Positions 6,634 through 14,312 of a stretch of 19,771 bases of DNA are shown here, one piece after another; within the stretch, counting starts at the first letter, position 1; each line of letters opens with the position of its first letter. A program made the translations under genes and the position numbers. Source of the DNA: Armatimonadota bacterium (GTDB lineage: Bacteria; Armatimonadota; Abditibacteriia; CG2-30-59-28); the NCBI GenBank assembly GCA_016199605.1, contig JACQGJ010000218.1:1-19771 (forward strand), written 5' to 3'. Below the pieces are notes generated by a model. That model searched no databases. It saw only the letters and a list, made by a program, of their open reading frames with translations, and had not been told where the DNA came from.

Positions 6634-8028
6634 TCAAACTTGCTTTCCTTCCAGATCGTAGGCTTGAGCCCGCGTGATCTCCACCTCGACAAGATCCCCG
6701 GGCCTCACTCTACACTGACGTACCCTCACTGTCGAATCGATGTCGGGCGCGTCGAACTCGCTCCGTGCCACGCCGGTCCCAGCCTCGCGGACCTTTCCCC
6801 TCGCGTACCGTTGACCGTGTCCGTTGCCGTTTCCATGATTCGAGTCAGGGAAGGACACCTTCTCCACGAGCACCTGGAGTCTCTGCCCCACTTTTGCCTG
6901 ATTCTTCCGCAACGAGATCTCCTGTTGCGTCACCATCAACCGATGGAACCGATCCTCAGCCACCTCCAATGGTACCTGATCAGGAAGGGAGGCGCTTTCC
7001 GATTCTCTCTCTCGAGAGTACCGGAAAGTCGCCATTCGGTCGAACTTCAATGATTTGGCGAAGTCCAGGAGATATTGAAAGTGCTCCTCGGTTTCACCTG
7101 GAAATCCAACGATGAAAGAGGTGCGGATAGCTACCCCGGGGATTCTCTCACGTATCCTGTCAACGAGTTTCGCGTAGTCCTCGGGGGTTCCGGCTCGTTT
7201 CATTGATTTCAGGATATCCGGATGAACGTGTTGCAGAGGAACATCGACGTACTTGCACAGATTCTCGTGTGACGCGAGGACCTCAATCAAGTGGTCCGTA
7301 ATAAAAGTCGGGTAACAATACAGAAGCCGAAACCACCTGACGGTCTGAATCTCAGATAGAGCCTCCATCAACTCACTGAGGTTCCTTTTGCCGTAGAGAT
7401 CAAGTCCGTACCGGGTAGAGTCCTGAGAGATCAGGACGACTTCTTTCACGCCCCGGTCTCCCATCTGACGCGCCTCTGCGACTATGGATTCGACCTTGCG
7501 ACTGCGGAACTCCCCCCGAATCTGCGGGATGATGCAAAACGTACATTTGTGATCACAACCCTCAGCTATTTTCAGGTAAGAGATCCACGGTTCCGTCGCC
7601 TGCCGCCGAGGTGTCGTTTCTTCGTATATGTATCCGGACTTCGTGACGGCGACGGAAGTTATTCCCTCCATCGCGTCTCGCACAATGTCAACGATCTTGG
7701 GCAGATCACCGGGACCAAGGTATCCGTCTACTTCCGGCACGGCTTGCCGGAGGAGCGGCAGATCCCTTTGCGGCAGGCAACCCGCGGCAATCACAGCTTT
7801 GCACCTGCCATGTTGTTTCAGCTCGGCGACCTGGCGAAGAGTGTCAAGAGACTCGTCAACGGATGCAGCAAGAAATGCGCACGTGTTGACGATCAGGACC
7901 TCTGCCTGTGACTCGTCTGTTGTGAGATCGAAGCCAGCTTCGTGTAGAAAACCGAGCATCACCTCGGAATCAACCAGATTCTTGGGACACCCCAGGGATA
8001 CCAAGGCGCATTGCACAGGTTTGGACAT
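6634..8028 (-). CDS. rimO: Ribosomal protein S12 methylthiotransferase RimO
   Basis: RimO is a radical-SAM enzyme that adds a beta-methylthio group to a conserved aspartate of ribosomal protein S12. The 464 residues show the UPF0004 domain with three cluster cysteines (Cys14 in SLGCPKN, Cys50 in NTCAF, Cys84 in AGC), the radical-SAM CX3CX2C (Cys158, 162, 165) and a C-terminal TRAM domain from about 385. The CTFCIIPQIRGEFRSR block favours RimO over MiaB. The TRAM domain carries an unusual Asn/Gly/His-rich insert at about 395-408. The frame is open to 8112, but the ATG at 8028 has a GAGG site and begins the conserved sequence. It leads the block that continues into the unknown gene, gltX and glnS. 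Confidence 0.94.
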   Translation of the reverse strand: MSKPVQCALVSLGCPKNLVDSEVMLGFLHEAGFDLTTDESQAEVLIVNTCAFLAASVDESLDTLRQVAELKQHGRCKAVIAAGCLPQRDLPLLRQAVPEVDGYLGPGDLPKIVDIVRDAMEGITSVAVTKSGYIYEETTPRRQATEPWISYLKIAEGCDHKCTFCIIPQIRGEFRSRKVESIVAEARQMGDRGVKEVVLISQDSTRYGLDLYGKRNLSELMEALSEIQTVRWFRLLYCYPTFITDHLIEVLASHENLCKYVDVPLQHVHPDILKSMKRAGTPEDYAKLVDRIRERIPGVAIRTSFIVGFPGETEEHFQYLLDFAKSLKFDRMATFRYSRERESESASLPDQVPLEVAEDRFHRLMVTQQEISLRKNQAKVGQRLQVLVEKVSFPDSNHGNGNGHGQRYARGKVREAGTGVARSEFDAPDIDSTVRVRQCRVRPGDLVEVEITRAQAYDLEGKQV

Positions 8029-8174
8029 CAATTCCTCAGAGCCGGACCCACCTGAAAACGATACGCGCGCGGCATCATACAAAAGCAAAACTCTCCCCCC
8101 GCGCTGCATCACAGGCCTTCCGCGAGTCGGAGAGTCGTCCGCACATTTTCGTGGACCTGCTCAAATCCGGCGTC

Positions 8175-8203
8175 AGTATAGCATCATTCTTCAGGATCGG
8201 CAA
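8175..8203 (-). promoter_or_regulatory. Predicted promoter of the rimO operon
   Basis: On the minus strand, TTGCCG (8203-8198), exactly 17 bases, then TATACT (8180-8175) preceded by TGC form an extended -10 promoter. The -10 box matches consensus at five of six bases and the -35 at four. Transcription would start near 8168, giving a leader of about 140 bases before the rimO ATG at 8028. Confidence 0.6.
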
Positions 8204-8511
8204 GGTATTGAAGGCGCGTTTCGATGCCCGTCGTCTCCCGGACGCTGCCGACGGTCAATGGGTTGCAGCTACATCGGTGGGTGTCAGTGGGAGTAGTCCC
8301 GCGCTCGGGTGTCGCAGTGCGTCCTCTGCCCGGACCGGCCGGACCATGTTGATCACTGAACAAACGCGGGCGCGATTGTCGTCGATATGATCGGGCGTTG
8401 TGGCGGCGGGAAAAATGTAGGAGTTTTGAGGGATCTCCATGCAACTTTCCCCTTCCGTTGCTGTCGAAACCTATAGTCTCAATCCAGTGTAGCGCAAGGA
8501 GTTAAGCGACG
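8204..8511. other. Gap without a gene between rimO promoter and pseudopilin gene
   Basis: These 308 bases separate divergent transcription units. I see no protein-coding or RNA gene. The minus-strand frames here lack ribosome-binding sites and family resemblance. A TATAGT at 8472-8477 could be the -10 box for the downstream gene, but no -35 box stands at a proper distance, so no promoter is called. An AAGGAG site at about 8497-8502 serves the gene at 8512. Confidence 0.5.
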
Positions 8512-9330
8512 ATGGGCATAAGAAGAAGGTTTATAATCCAGGGATTCACGCTGATCGAGCTCTTGGTCGTCATCGCCATCATTGCCCTGCTTGCCGGGAT
8601 GCTCTTTCCGGTTTTCGGCAGAGCCAGAGAAAAGGCGAGGTCGGCCACTTGTCAAAGTAATCTCAAGCAGATCGGTCTCGCAATCACGATGTACATTTCT
8701 GATAACGATGAAGTCCTCCCAGATCCAAATCCGTGGTTTTATGATCCGGGATGCCCTAACGGCAAGGAAGGGAGTACCTGTACCGGCAGGGAAAACTCGT
8801 GGGAGGTAGTGATACTCCCTTACATGAAGAACACACAGGTCTTCGTTTGCCCCAGTTCTCCCTACAAACCACGGCCAAGTGTAGCTACGTGCAAGGGAAT
8901 AGGGACCGACGCTTCCACATGCAACGGAACCGGATATGCGTACAACGGCAGCTACTGGGGATCAGCCCCCAACCTGAGCGCCCCCGGAACGTCCGTCTGT
9001 AACGCGCAATGCCCCCTGGGGTCGACGAACTGTCCCCAAGGAGTGGGTGGATATCGGACCATGGACGCGGATGTGGTGGATCCTTCTCGGACACTGCTTG
9101 TTGCAGATTCACCTCCTAACGGACGATATGTTATGGGGGACGACAATGTTGGGTGCAGTAATTTCGCGGCTGGACCGACTGCTGATCCGTTTGATATGGG
9201 AGACATCTACTACCCTGAGGCTAAGAGACACAACGGGGGGTTTAACATCCTTTACGCTGACGGTCACGTTAAGTTCAATTCGAAAAGGCTTCCGTGGCAG
9301 GTGTGGACCGTGCAAGATGATGGACCTTAG
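8512..9330 (+). CDS. DUF1559-type prepilin-like protein
   Basis: The N-terminus has a short basic leader and then G-FTLIELLVVIAIIALLAGM. This is a type IV pilin/type II secretion cleavage and methylation motif: Gly11 | Phe12, with Glu at +5. Prepilin peptidase should cut there, leaving a membrane-anchored helix. The following FPVFGRAREKAR and SNLKQIGLAITMY, and the C-terminal H-X9-DG motif (RHNGGFNILYADGHVKF), mark the DUF1559 family. These proteins are numerous in Armatimonadota and Planctomycetota and their function is mostly unknown. The 272-residue length fits. The middle is Cys-rich with several CxxxxxxC-like pairs, which may form disulfides outside the membrane. Its AAGGAG site is about ten bases before the ATG. 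A hairpin lies after the stop, so it may be transcribed alone. Confidence 0.9.
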   Translation: MGIRRRFIIQGFTLIELLVVIAIIALLAGMLFPVFGRAREKARSATCQSNLKQIGLAITMYISDNDEVLPDPNPWFYDPGCPNGKEGSTCTGRENSWEVVILPYMKNTQVFVCPSSPYKPRPSVATCKGIGTDASTCNGTGYAYNGSYWGSAPNLSAPGTSVCNAQCPLGSTNCPQGVGGYRTMDADVVDPSRTLLVADSPPNGRYVMGDDNVGCSNFAAGPTADPFDMGDIYYPEAKRHNGGFNILYADGHVKFNSKRLPWQVWTVQDDGP

Positions 9331-9363
9331 TTCTCTATCACCTCTCGAGCCAATGAACGTTAC

Positions 9364-9398
9364 AACAGCCTGCCGGGGTAAATCTCCGGCAGGCTGTT
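9364..9398 (+). terminator. Hairpin after the prepilin-like gene
   Basis: A perfect 13-bp inverted repeat, AACAGCCTGCCGG / CCGGCAGGCTGTT, surrounds a 9-base loop and begins 33 bases after the stop at 9330. The strong GC-rich stem is terminator-like. The following CAGTTCTAAG has only a poor T-tract, so termination efficiency is uncertain. Confidence 0.65.
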
Positions 9399-9439
9399 CA
9401 GTTCTAAGACTCCGTCCGGAAGGACCGCGCGACTCATGC

Positions 9440-9468
9440 TTCCTCAAGTGTCCTCACTGTGGTAGAAT
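9440..9468 (+). promoter_or_regulatory. Weak candidate promoter for the Gly/Pro-rich gene
   Basis: TAGAAT (9463-9468) is preceded by TGG, giving an extended -10. The -35 position 17 bases upstream is TTCCTC and matches consensus poorly. It lies between the hairpin at 9364-9398 and the start at 9517, where a promoter is expected. Confidence 0.35.
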
Positions 9469-9516
9469 CCAGCCAGCCAGGCGACATGTCTGAGCTTCTT
9501 ACTGGAGGTGTTCGTG

Positions 9517-10023
9517 ATGCGCAAGACTGTACTGCTGATGGTTGGTGCGTGGGCGTTTGCTGTTCTCATGTCGATAGGGCCGTTGTATGCCCAGTATGCC
9601 CAGCCTGCCCAACCGCCTGCCGGAGGCAATCCGGGGCAGCCTGGACCGCCACCACCCGGCGGACCGGGACAGTTTGGGGGAGGACCTGGCGGACCGATGG
9701 GTGGAGGCAACCCCATGATGGGGCTTATGCAGCTCCTCGGCAACCTCGGCTCCGGTCAGGTTGCCCTTGCCGTAACGAACGAGTACGTATACGTTGTCAA
9801 AGGTGACGTGCTGGTTCAGTTCTCAGCCAAGGACCTGACTGAAGTGAAACGGGTCAACCTCGGGATCGGTCCGCCTCCTGGGATGTTCGGCCCTATGGGT
9901 GGAGGTGGAGGAATGATGGGCGGACAGCGCCAGGGACAGCCGGGAGGCGCGGGAGGTGAATCCGGTGGGCACCCTGCTCCTCCGGCTCCCCCTGCCGCTG
10001 GTCAGAACCACGGACACAACTGA
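9517..10023 (+). CDS. Exported Gly/Pro/Met-rich protein of unknown function
   Basis: The 168-residue product starts MRKTVLLMVGAWAFAVLMS and has a Sec-type signal peptide ending near YAQYA. A low-complexity Gly/Pro stretch follows. A short ordered core, about VALAVTNEYVYVVKGDVLVQFSA, then KDLTEVKRVNL, resembles one blade of a beta-propeller or PQQ-like repeat. A second Gly/Met-rich stretch and a Pro/Ala/His tail ending GHN complete it. The frame opens at a GTG at 9508, but that overlaps the GGAGG site; the ATG at 9517 is eight bases after it. The next gene starts 35 bases downstream, so the two are probably one operon. The His-rich end and Met runs could bind metal, but this is speculation. 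Confidence 0.7.
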   Translation: MRKTVLLMVGAWAFAVLMSIGPLYAQYAQPAQPPAGGNPGQPGPPPPGGPGQFGGGPGGPMGGGNPMMGLMQLLGNLGSGQVALAVTNEYVYVVKGDVLVQFSAKDLTEVKRVNLGIGPPPGMFGPMGGGGGMMGGQRQGQPGGAGGESGGHPAPPAPPAAGQNHGHN

Positions 10024-10058
10024 TGTCGCCACAATCTCCACAAGGGGGGTGAATCCCA

Positions 10059-10673
10059 ATGAGATGGATCCGTCATCCTGTGACAAAAGTGATCCTCGTG
10101 TGTATCACGATTGGTGTCATCGTCATCGTGAGCGTAATCCGCAAGGTTCACCATATCCCAAGTGAGGCCCTCCAGCCCTCCAAGCCGTCGGCCACCGAGG
10201 CGACAGCGGCGGCGACGCGGCTGTGGAATCTCCGAAACCAGTGGGTGTTGCTTGAGGCGCAGAGGTCCCAGGGAGTGCAGAGACCTTTCCAGTTGCGTGT
10301 GACCGAGACGGACCTCAACACATTTCTTCGCTCCGACCTGCCCGCCCAGTTCGGCATTGCGTCTACTCAAAACCTTCCCTTGCGAAATCCTCGGATCAAG
10401 TTCGGTTCCGACGGAATCGAGGTCAGCGGCCTGGCGGACCACGAGGGTCGCGCTTTCTTTGTGACGGTTATAGGGAGCCTTCAGCTTGTCGACGCAACTA
10501 CCCTTCGCTTCAGTCCCGCCTCGGTGAAGGTCGGCGACTGGAGCCCACCCGGATTTGTTGAGGACAAGATACTGCAGAAGCTGCGGGACGAAGCCTACCG
10601 GCACCCCATGCAATCCTCGATCCCGTTGAAAGAGGTCAAGGTGGAGCCTGGCGCCCTGGTAGTGAGAGGTTAG
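10059..10673 (+). CDS. Membrane-anchored protein with YpmS/DUF2140-like layout
   Basis: The 204 residues begin with a basic start and one transmembrane helix at about 10-27, so the remainder is probably outside the membrane. A linker and helix (about 45-70) lead into RPFQLRVTETDLNTFLRSDLP, then a series of predicted beta-strands (NPRIKF, GIEVSGLA, AFFVTVIGSLQLV, TLRFSPASVKVGD). This order recalls YpmS/DUF2140 and AsmA-type lipid-binding folds, in which a [LT]xxELNxxL helix precedes a half-barrel. The resemblance is architectural and tentative. A GGGGGTGA ribosome-binding site lies eight bases before the ATG. It is 35 bases after the Gly/Pro-rich secreted gene and is followed by a strong hairpin, so it ends the operon. 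Confidence 0.65.
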   Translation: MRWIRHPVTKVILVCITIGVIVIVSVIRKVHHIPSEALQPSKPSATEATAAATRLWNLRNQWVLLEAQRSQGVQRPFQLRVTETDLNTFLRSDLPAQFGIASTQNLPLRNPRIKFGSDGIEVSGLADHEGRAFFVTVIGSLQLVDATTLRFSPASVKVGDWSPPGFVEDKILQKLRDEAYRHPMQSSIPLKEVKVEPGALVVRG

Positions 10674-10678
10674 CAACA

Positions 10679-10731
10679 CGCTCGGGCGGGGGGAGTACGA
10701 AACTGCGCCTCTCCCCTACCCCGCCCGAGCG
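10679..10731. terminator. Bidirectional hairpin between convergent genes
   Basis: Perfect 13-base arms CGCTCGGGCGGGG (10679-10691) and CCCCGCCCGAGCG (10719-10731) flank a 27-base loop in which GGAG and CTCC can extend the pairing. It lies between the stop at 10673 on the plus strand and the stop at 10757 on the minus strand, so it can serve both. No long T-tract follows on either side. Confidence 0.7.
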
Positions 10732-10756
10732 ATTCGTGGCTGCTTGGGCTTCCGTG

Positions 10757-11764
10757 CTACGCGTCCAGCTTCACGACCTTACCGGTTTTCATGGATTCAT
10801 TCGCACCGCAGGCAATTGCAGTGGCTTTCAGCCCATCTTCGTACGTGGCAAGGATTCCCTTGACCTTGCCGGCCTTAACCGAGTCAATGAACGCCCGGTC
10901 TTCCTTGGCGAAAATGTTCCCTTCCCCTGGAATGGAGACCTCTTCGCCGTTGGGCAGGGAAACCTTGACCGAGTGTTCCCACCCCGTGAAGACGGCCTTC
11001 ATGTCTGTCCCCCACACGTCGAGGAAGATGCCTCCCCCGATAGAAGTACAGCAAGAGCTGTAGAGGTTTGCTGCGGCGCCGTTGGCAAAGGTCAACTGGA
11101 CCATTGAGGCATCCTCAATTGTGAAGAAATCGGGACGCTTCCTTCGGTCTCTTACCGCAACGGCGTAGACGTGCGTCACATCTCCGAAGAGGTACCGGGC
11201 GAGGTCAATGGTGTGGGTCGTTTGCTCAAGGAACTGCCCGCCGGACTTGTCCTTCTGAACCCACCAGTTCCAGATCCCTTCGTACAGTGTCGGTCCACCA
11301 CCTAACCATCCGCCGTGCATCATGACCGGACTCTGCTTTTTCAGGAGGTCGCGGACTCGCTGGACCGAAGTCCGGTAGCGGGTCATGTAACCAACGGAGG
11401 TGAGGAGGTTGTTCTTTTCGACTCCTTCGGCGACCTTTCTGGCGGTCGCCAGGTCAATGGCAACCGGCTTCTCAATGAAGAACGGCAGCTTCCGGTCGAT
11501 CACCAGCGCCTCAGCCGCTCCGTGCGCAAACGGAGGCAACATGATATAGACTGCATCGGGTTTGGCTTCGTCAAGCATTTTCTTCGCGTCCGAGTAGATC
11601 GTCCCGCGGCCCCCGACCTGCTCCCTTCGTTCCGCCGCCGTGGCTTCGTTCAGATCACACCAACCGACGAAGTCCACGTCGCTGAAATCCTTCAGCCCTT
11701 GATCGAGGTGTCCTTTGACGATGCCACCCGATCCGATAAACCCGAGTTTGACCTTGCTTGCCAT
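10757..11764 (-). CDS. Gfo/Idh/MocA-family NAD(P)-dependent oxidoreductase
   Basis: Family members oxidise or reduce sugar-type alcohols, for example inositols, glucosides or uronates; the substrate here is unknown. The 335 residues open with a Rossmann nucleotide-binding site (KLGFIGSGGIVKGH, glycines 8, 11, 13 and 14). The conserved EKP is at 98-100, where the lysine is the usual catalytic base. GGQFLEQTTHTIDLARYLFG supplies His184 and Asp187 of the active-site helix. No signal peptide is seen, so it is cytoplasmic. An AAGGAG site lies seven bases before the ATG. It follows the PhyH gene by only 32 bases on the same strand and is the last gene of the sulfatase-PhyH-oxidoreductase cluster, ending at a shared hairpin. 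Confidence 0.92.
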   Translation of the reverse strand: MASKVKLGFIGSGGIVKGHLDQGLKDFSDVDFVGWCDLNEATAAERREQVGGRGTIYSDAKKMLDEAKPDAVYIMLPPFAHGAAEALVIDRKLPFFIEKPVAIDLATARKVAEGVEKNNLLTSVGYMTRYRTSVQRVRDLLKKQSPVMMHGGWLGGGPTLYEGIWNWWVQKDKSGGQFLEQTTHTIDLARYLFGDVTHVYAVAVRDRRKRPDFFTIEDASMVQLTFANGAAANLYSSCCTSIGGGIFLDVWGTDMKAVFTGWEHSVKVSLPNGEEVSIPGEGNIFAKEDRAFIDSVKAGKVKGILATYEDGLKATAIACGANESMKTGKVVKLDA

Positions 11765-11796
11765 TCTGTTCTCCTTGGTTTGTATTGATTTTTGTT

Positions 11797-12675
11797 CTAC
11801 GCGTTTGGGTCGAACAGGAGTGGGAAGAACTGCCCACCCATCTTCTCCCCCTTGTTGACGGGCGGCACGCCTTCCAACAGCGGTTCGTCGCTCGCGGAGG
11901 CGACACCGTCCCGAAAAGCATTAATCACCGTCGCGCGGCGAGGCCGGTCCGTGCTGTTCTCAAAGGAACCATGCATCGTCATGGAGTGGTGGAACGAACA
12001 CTCTCCTCGTTTCAACACGACGGGAGTCGGGTTCTCGAAGGCCCTTTTCTGTTCGTCGGTCAACACTTCGTTAATCGCCACCATATCTCCAGTCAGCCCG
12101 GTGATGGGAAGGAGATCCCACTTGTGGCTGCCGGGAACGTAATACACACACCCGTCCTCGCGTGTCGAGTCATCCAGCCCGATCCAACAAGTGAGATGAG
12201 CCAGCGGCTTTGTTCGCGTCCAGTAAGAGTAGTCCTGATGCCAAGCCACCACTCCGCCGTGACGAGCCGGTTTACAGAACAACTGATCGTGCCAAAATCG
12301 AACCGCGCCTCCCAGCAACTGCGACGCCGGAGTCGTGAACGCGGGGTTCCAGAGTATGTCATGGAAACCGGGGGTGATCCTCCATGCCCCCAGCGCATGG
12401 AATAACACCCGGCTCGGGTCCTGCGATTCGTTGGAGTGGTACTCATAAAACAGACTGTTGCCCGGACGGGACGAGTCCATCAAACCTTCCAGTTCTTCCA
12501 GAAGCCGGTCCACCTGGTCCTCGGTCAGAAGGCGAATTCCGGTCAGGTAACCGTTCCTCTCGTAGGAAGCAACCTGGTCTTCCGTCAGGCGGTAACATTC
12601 CAGTTGCTCCCGCGTTGACGGAATCGAAAACAAATTGCCAACCAACTCATGCCGTGCGGACAAATCTACGTTCAT
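11797..12675 (-). CDS. PhyH-family Fe(II)/2-oxoglutarate dioxygenase
   Basis: PhyH (phytanoyl-CoA dioxygenase-like) proteins hydroxylate a small substrate using O2 and 2-oxoglutarate. The 292-residue product has the iron triad: WHQD (His146, Asp148) and a distal His235 (MHGS). Arg246 or Arg247, eleven or twelve residues later, can hold the co-substrate carboxylate. GCVYYVPGSHKW is the typical block between them. It has no signal peptide. Its GGAGGAG ribosome-binding site lies six bases before the ATG. It sits between the sulfatase (108 bases upstream) and the oxidoreductase (32 bases downstream), consistent with successive steps on one substrate. The substrate cannot be read from sequence, and PhyH members act on lipids, sugars, amines and phosphonates. 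Confidence 0.92.
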   Translation of the reverse strand: MNVDLSARHELVGNLFSIPSTREQLECYRLTEDQVASYERNGYLTGIRLLTEDQVDRLLEELEGLMDSSRPGNSLFYEYHSNESQDPSRVLFHALGAWRITPGFHDILWNPAFTTPASQLLGGAVRFWHDQLFCKPARHGGVVAWHQDYSYWTRTKPLAHLTCWIGLDDSTREDGCVYYVPGSHKWDLLPITGLTGDMVAINEVLTDEQKRAFENPTPVVLKRGECSFHHSMTMHGSFENSTDRPRRATVINAFRDGVASASDEPLLEGVPPVNKGEKMGGQFFPLLFDPNA

Positions 12676-12783
12676 GAAAACTCCTCCAGATCAGTAGGTC
12701 AGGTCGAGGACACACTGGCCCGCAACCCACGGGGCGTGCTCCAACCTATGTTGTGTTCCACTACGGCCTTTGTGAATGCTGGA

Positions 12784-14139
12784 CTACAGTCCAACCTCGT
12801 GTGGAAACACACGACGCTGGCCCGCTGGCACCGGAGTCGCCGGCGCGATCTCCGAAGCGGATTCTCCGGCTTGCACCATGCGTCGGAGGAGCCGGTTTCG
12901 CATGACTTCCGCAACTTCGTGATGGGACTCCACCCCAATGAGGTTCCTCAACTCATAAGGATCAAACTCGAGATCGTGGAGATAGCTTTCAACGTAGTGA
13001 TCGGAACCGGGGTCGGTGCTGGCGTTCGCGTGCGGAGCGACCACGCCATATTTCCAGCGATGAGTTCGAACGGCGCGTCCAACTTCGTTCTCGCTGATTT
13101 GCACGAAGACCTCCTCCGGCCATCCCTCGGCGTCCCCGCGCGTGAGCGGAAGAATCGACCTCCCCTGCAACTCCGGTGGGATCGCAAGACCCGCGGCCTC
13201 AAGGAGGGTCGGCGGCAAATCAATCAAGCTGACGAGTTGCTGAATCTGCCCCCCGCCGGTGAAGCCCGGTCCCTGCAAAGCAGTGGGCACCCGGATCGAA
13301 CTGTCGTGTCCCGAACGTTTGTACTCGTCGTTCCTGGTTTTGAAGTGACACGCATGATCCGAGGTGAACAAGACGATGGTGTTGTCTAAAAGGCTGAGGC
13401 TTTTAAGCGCATCCAGCAGTCTGCCCAGGGCCTCATCCAGGCGCTTCACCATTCCATAGTACCCGCCCAGGTGCTGGTGACTCGAACCCCCCAGCGCCGC
13501 GAGGTCCGGGGGAATCCAGCGGCCGGTGTAACGCTCCCGATAGCCGTCCGGTGGCGGGTAGTCATCAAGATGGTTCTGGAAATGCGGTTCGATGTAGGAC
13601 AGGAACAGAAAAAATCGATCTTCTTGGTGCGTGTCTACGTAACGAATCGCCGCATCGGTCACCGCGTCCACACGGTACCCCGGCAGCAGCACGGGATTGT
13701 TGTCACCGTCATACATTACCGTTCGATACGAGTCGGCGGTGAACTCCAGAGCGTTGGAGGCCAGCCAATACTCGTAACCGCCGCGCTGATCCTCGGGAAC
13801 CGGCTCGTCTTTCGCCAGGTGCCATTTGCCGATGTACCCGGTCCGGTAACCTCCTTCATGAAAGTGATGGGCAAGGGTCCTCGCGTCCTTCGGCAGCGGA
13901 CGCCCATTGGTGAAACACCCCGTTGTCGTCGCATACAACCCGGTCTGGAGGCACGATCGCGCCGGCCCGCAAACCGGCTGGCAGGTAAACGAGTGGTAGA
14001 CGTGGGTCCCGCGCTGAGCCATCCGGTCGAAGTTGGGCATGAGATCGAGAGGGTTGCCGTGCAGACCGGAAGTGTCCCAGCGTTGCTGGTCGGTGAAGAA
14101 GACGATCACATTGGGACGATCGGGCTTTGATCCTGGCAT
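12784..14139 (-). CDS. Sulfatase (formylglycine, Cys type), cytoplasmic
   Basis: The 451-residue protein belongs to the alkaline-phosphatase-like sulfatase family, which hydrolyses sulfate esters. The maturation motif CGPAR (CxPxR, Cys57) would be converted to formylglycine. Metal and active-site residues are visible: Asp17 in FFTDQQR, Lys105 and His107 in GKWHL, and Asp261-His262 in FTSDHACHF. The N-terminus (MPGSKPDRPNVIVFF) has no signal peptide, which is unusual among polysaccharide sulfatases and suggests an intracellular substrate. The ATG at 14139 has a modest GAAGGA site. A strong promoter lies about 45 bases upstream, making it the first gene of the cluster. An anaerobic or formylglycine-generating activating enzyme is not present in the window. 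Confidence 0.93.
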   Translation of the reverse strand: MPGSKPDRPNVIVFFTDQQRWDTSGLHGNPLDLMPNFDRMAQRGTHVYHSFTCQPVCGPARSCLQTGLYATTTGCFTNGRPLPKDARTLAHHFHEGGYRTGYIGKWHLAKDEPVPEDQRGGYEYWLASNALEFTADSYRTVMYDGDNNPVLLPGYRVDAVTDAAIRYVDTHQEDRFFLFLSYIEPHFQNHLDDYPPPDGYRERYTGRWIPPDLAALGGSSHQHLGGYYGMVKRLDEALGRLLDALKSLSLLDNTIVLFTSDHACHFKTRNDEYKRSGHDSSIRVPTALQGPGFTGGGQIQQLVSLIDLPPTLLEAAGLAIPPELQGRSILPLTRGDAEGWPEEVFVQISENEVGRAVRTHRWKYGVVAPHANASTDPGSDHYVESYLHDLEFDPYELRNLIGVESHHEVAEVMRNRLLRRMVQAGESASEIAPATPVPAGQRRVFPHEVGL

Positions 14140-14188
14140 CTTTCAGTCCTTCAAGGGATGAACTTATCGTCGGTTCGCACGGTGCATA

Positions 14189-14217
14189 GGTATACCAGCC
14201 CTTCCGCCCTTTGTCAA
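14189..14217 (-). promoter_or_regulatory. Promoter of the sulfatase cluster
   Basis: On the minus strand, a perfect TTGACA (14217-14212), 17 bases, then TATACC (14194-14189) preceded by TGG form a strong sigma-70-like promoter with extended -10. Transcription would start near 14182, about 43 bases before the sulfatase ATG. Confidence 0.7.
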
Positions 14218-14244
14218 TCAACACATTTTTTCTTCGCCAACTTG

Positions 14245-14273
14245 TTGAATCGGCGGTCGAGATGAGATAGGAT
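14245..14273 (+). promoter_or_regulatory. Candidate promoter for the DUF2752 gene
   Basis: TTGAAT (14245-14250), 17 bases, then TAGGAT (14268-14273), each matching consensus at four of six bases. It would start transcription near 14281, about 32 bases before the TTG start. It is divergent from, and only 27 bases away from, the sulfatase promoter. Confidence 0.45.
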
Positions 14274-14312
14274 ACGCGTCATCAATCTGCTGCGAGAAGG
14301 AGGATCGTTGGT

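Noticed and set aside
7628..8296. Plus-strand frame of 222 codons over the rimO start
   Set aside because: It is antisense to rimO and its promoter, has no ribosome-binding site and gives a Ser/Arg/Pro-rich product without family features.
10002..10679. Minus-strand frame of 225 codons
   Set aside because: It is antisense to the membrane-anchored protein gene, which has a ribosome-binding site and a membrane helix. This frame has neither.
12780..12793. Palindrome TGGACTACAGTCCA over the sulfatase stop
   Set aside because: The stem is only five base pairs with a four-base loop and no T-run, too weak for a terminator; probably chance.
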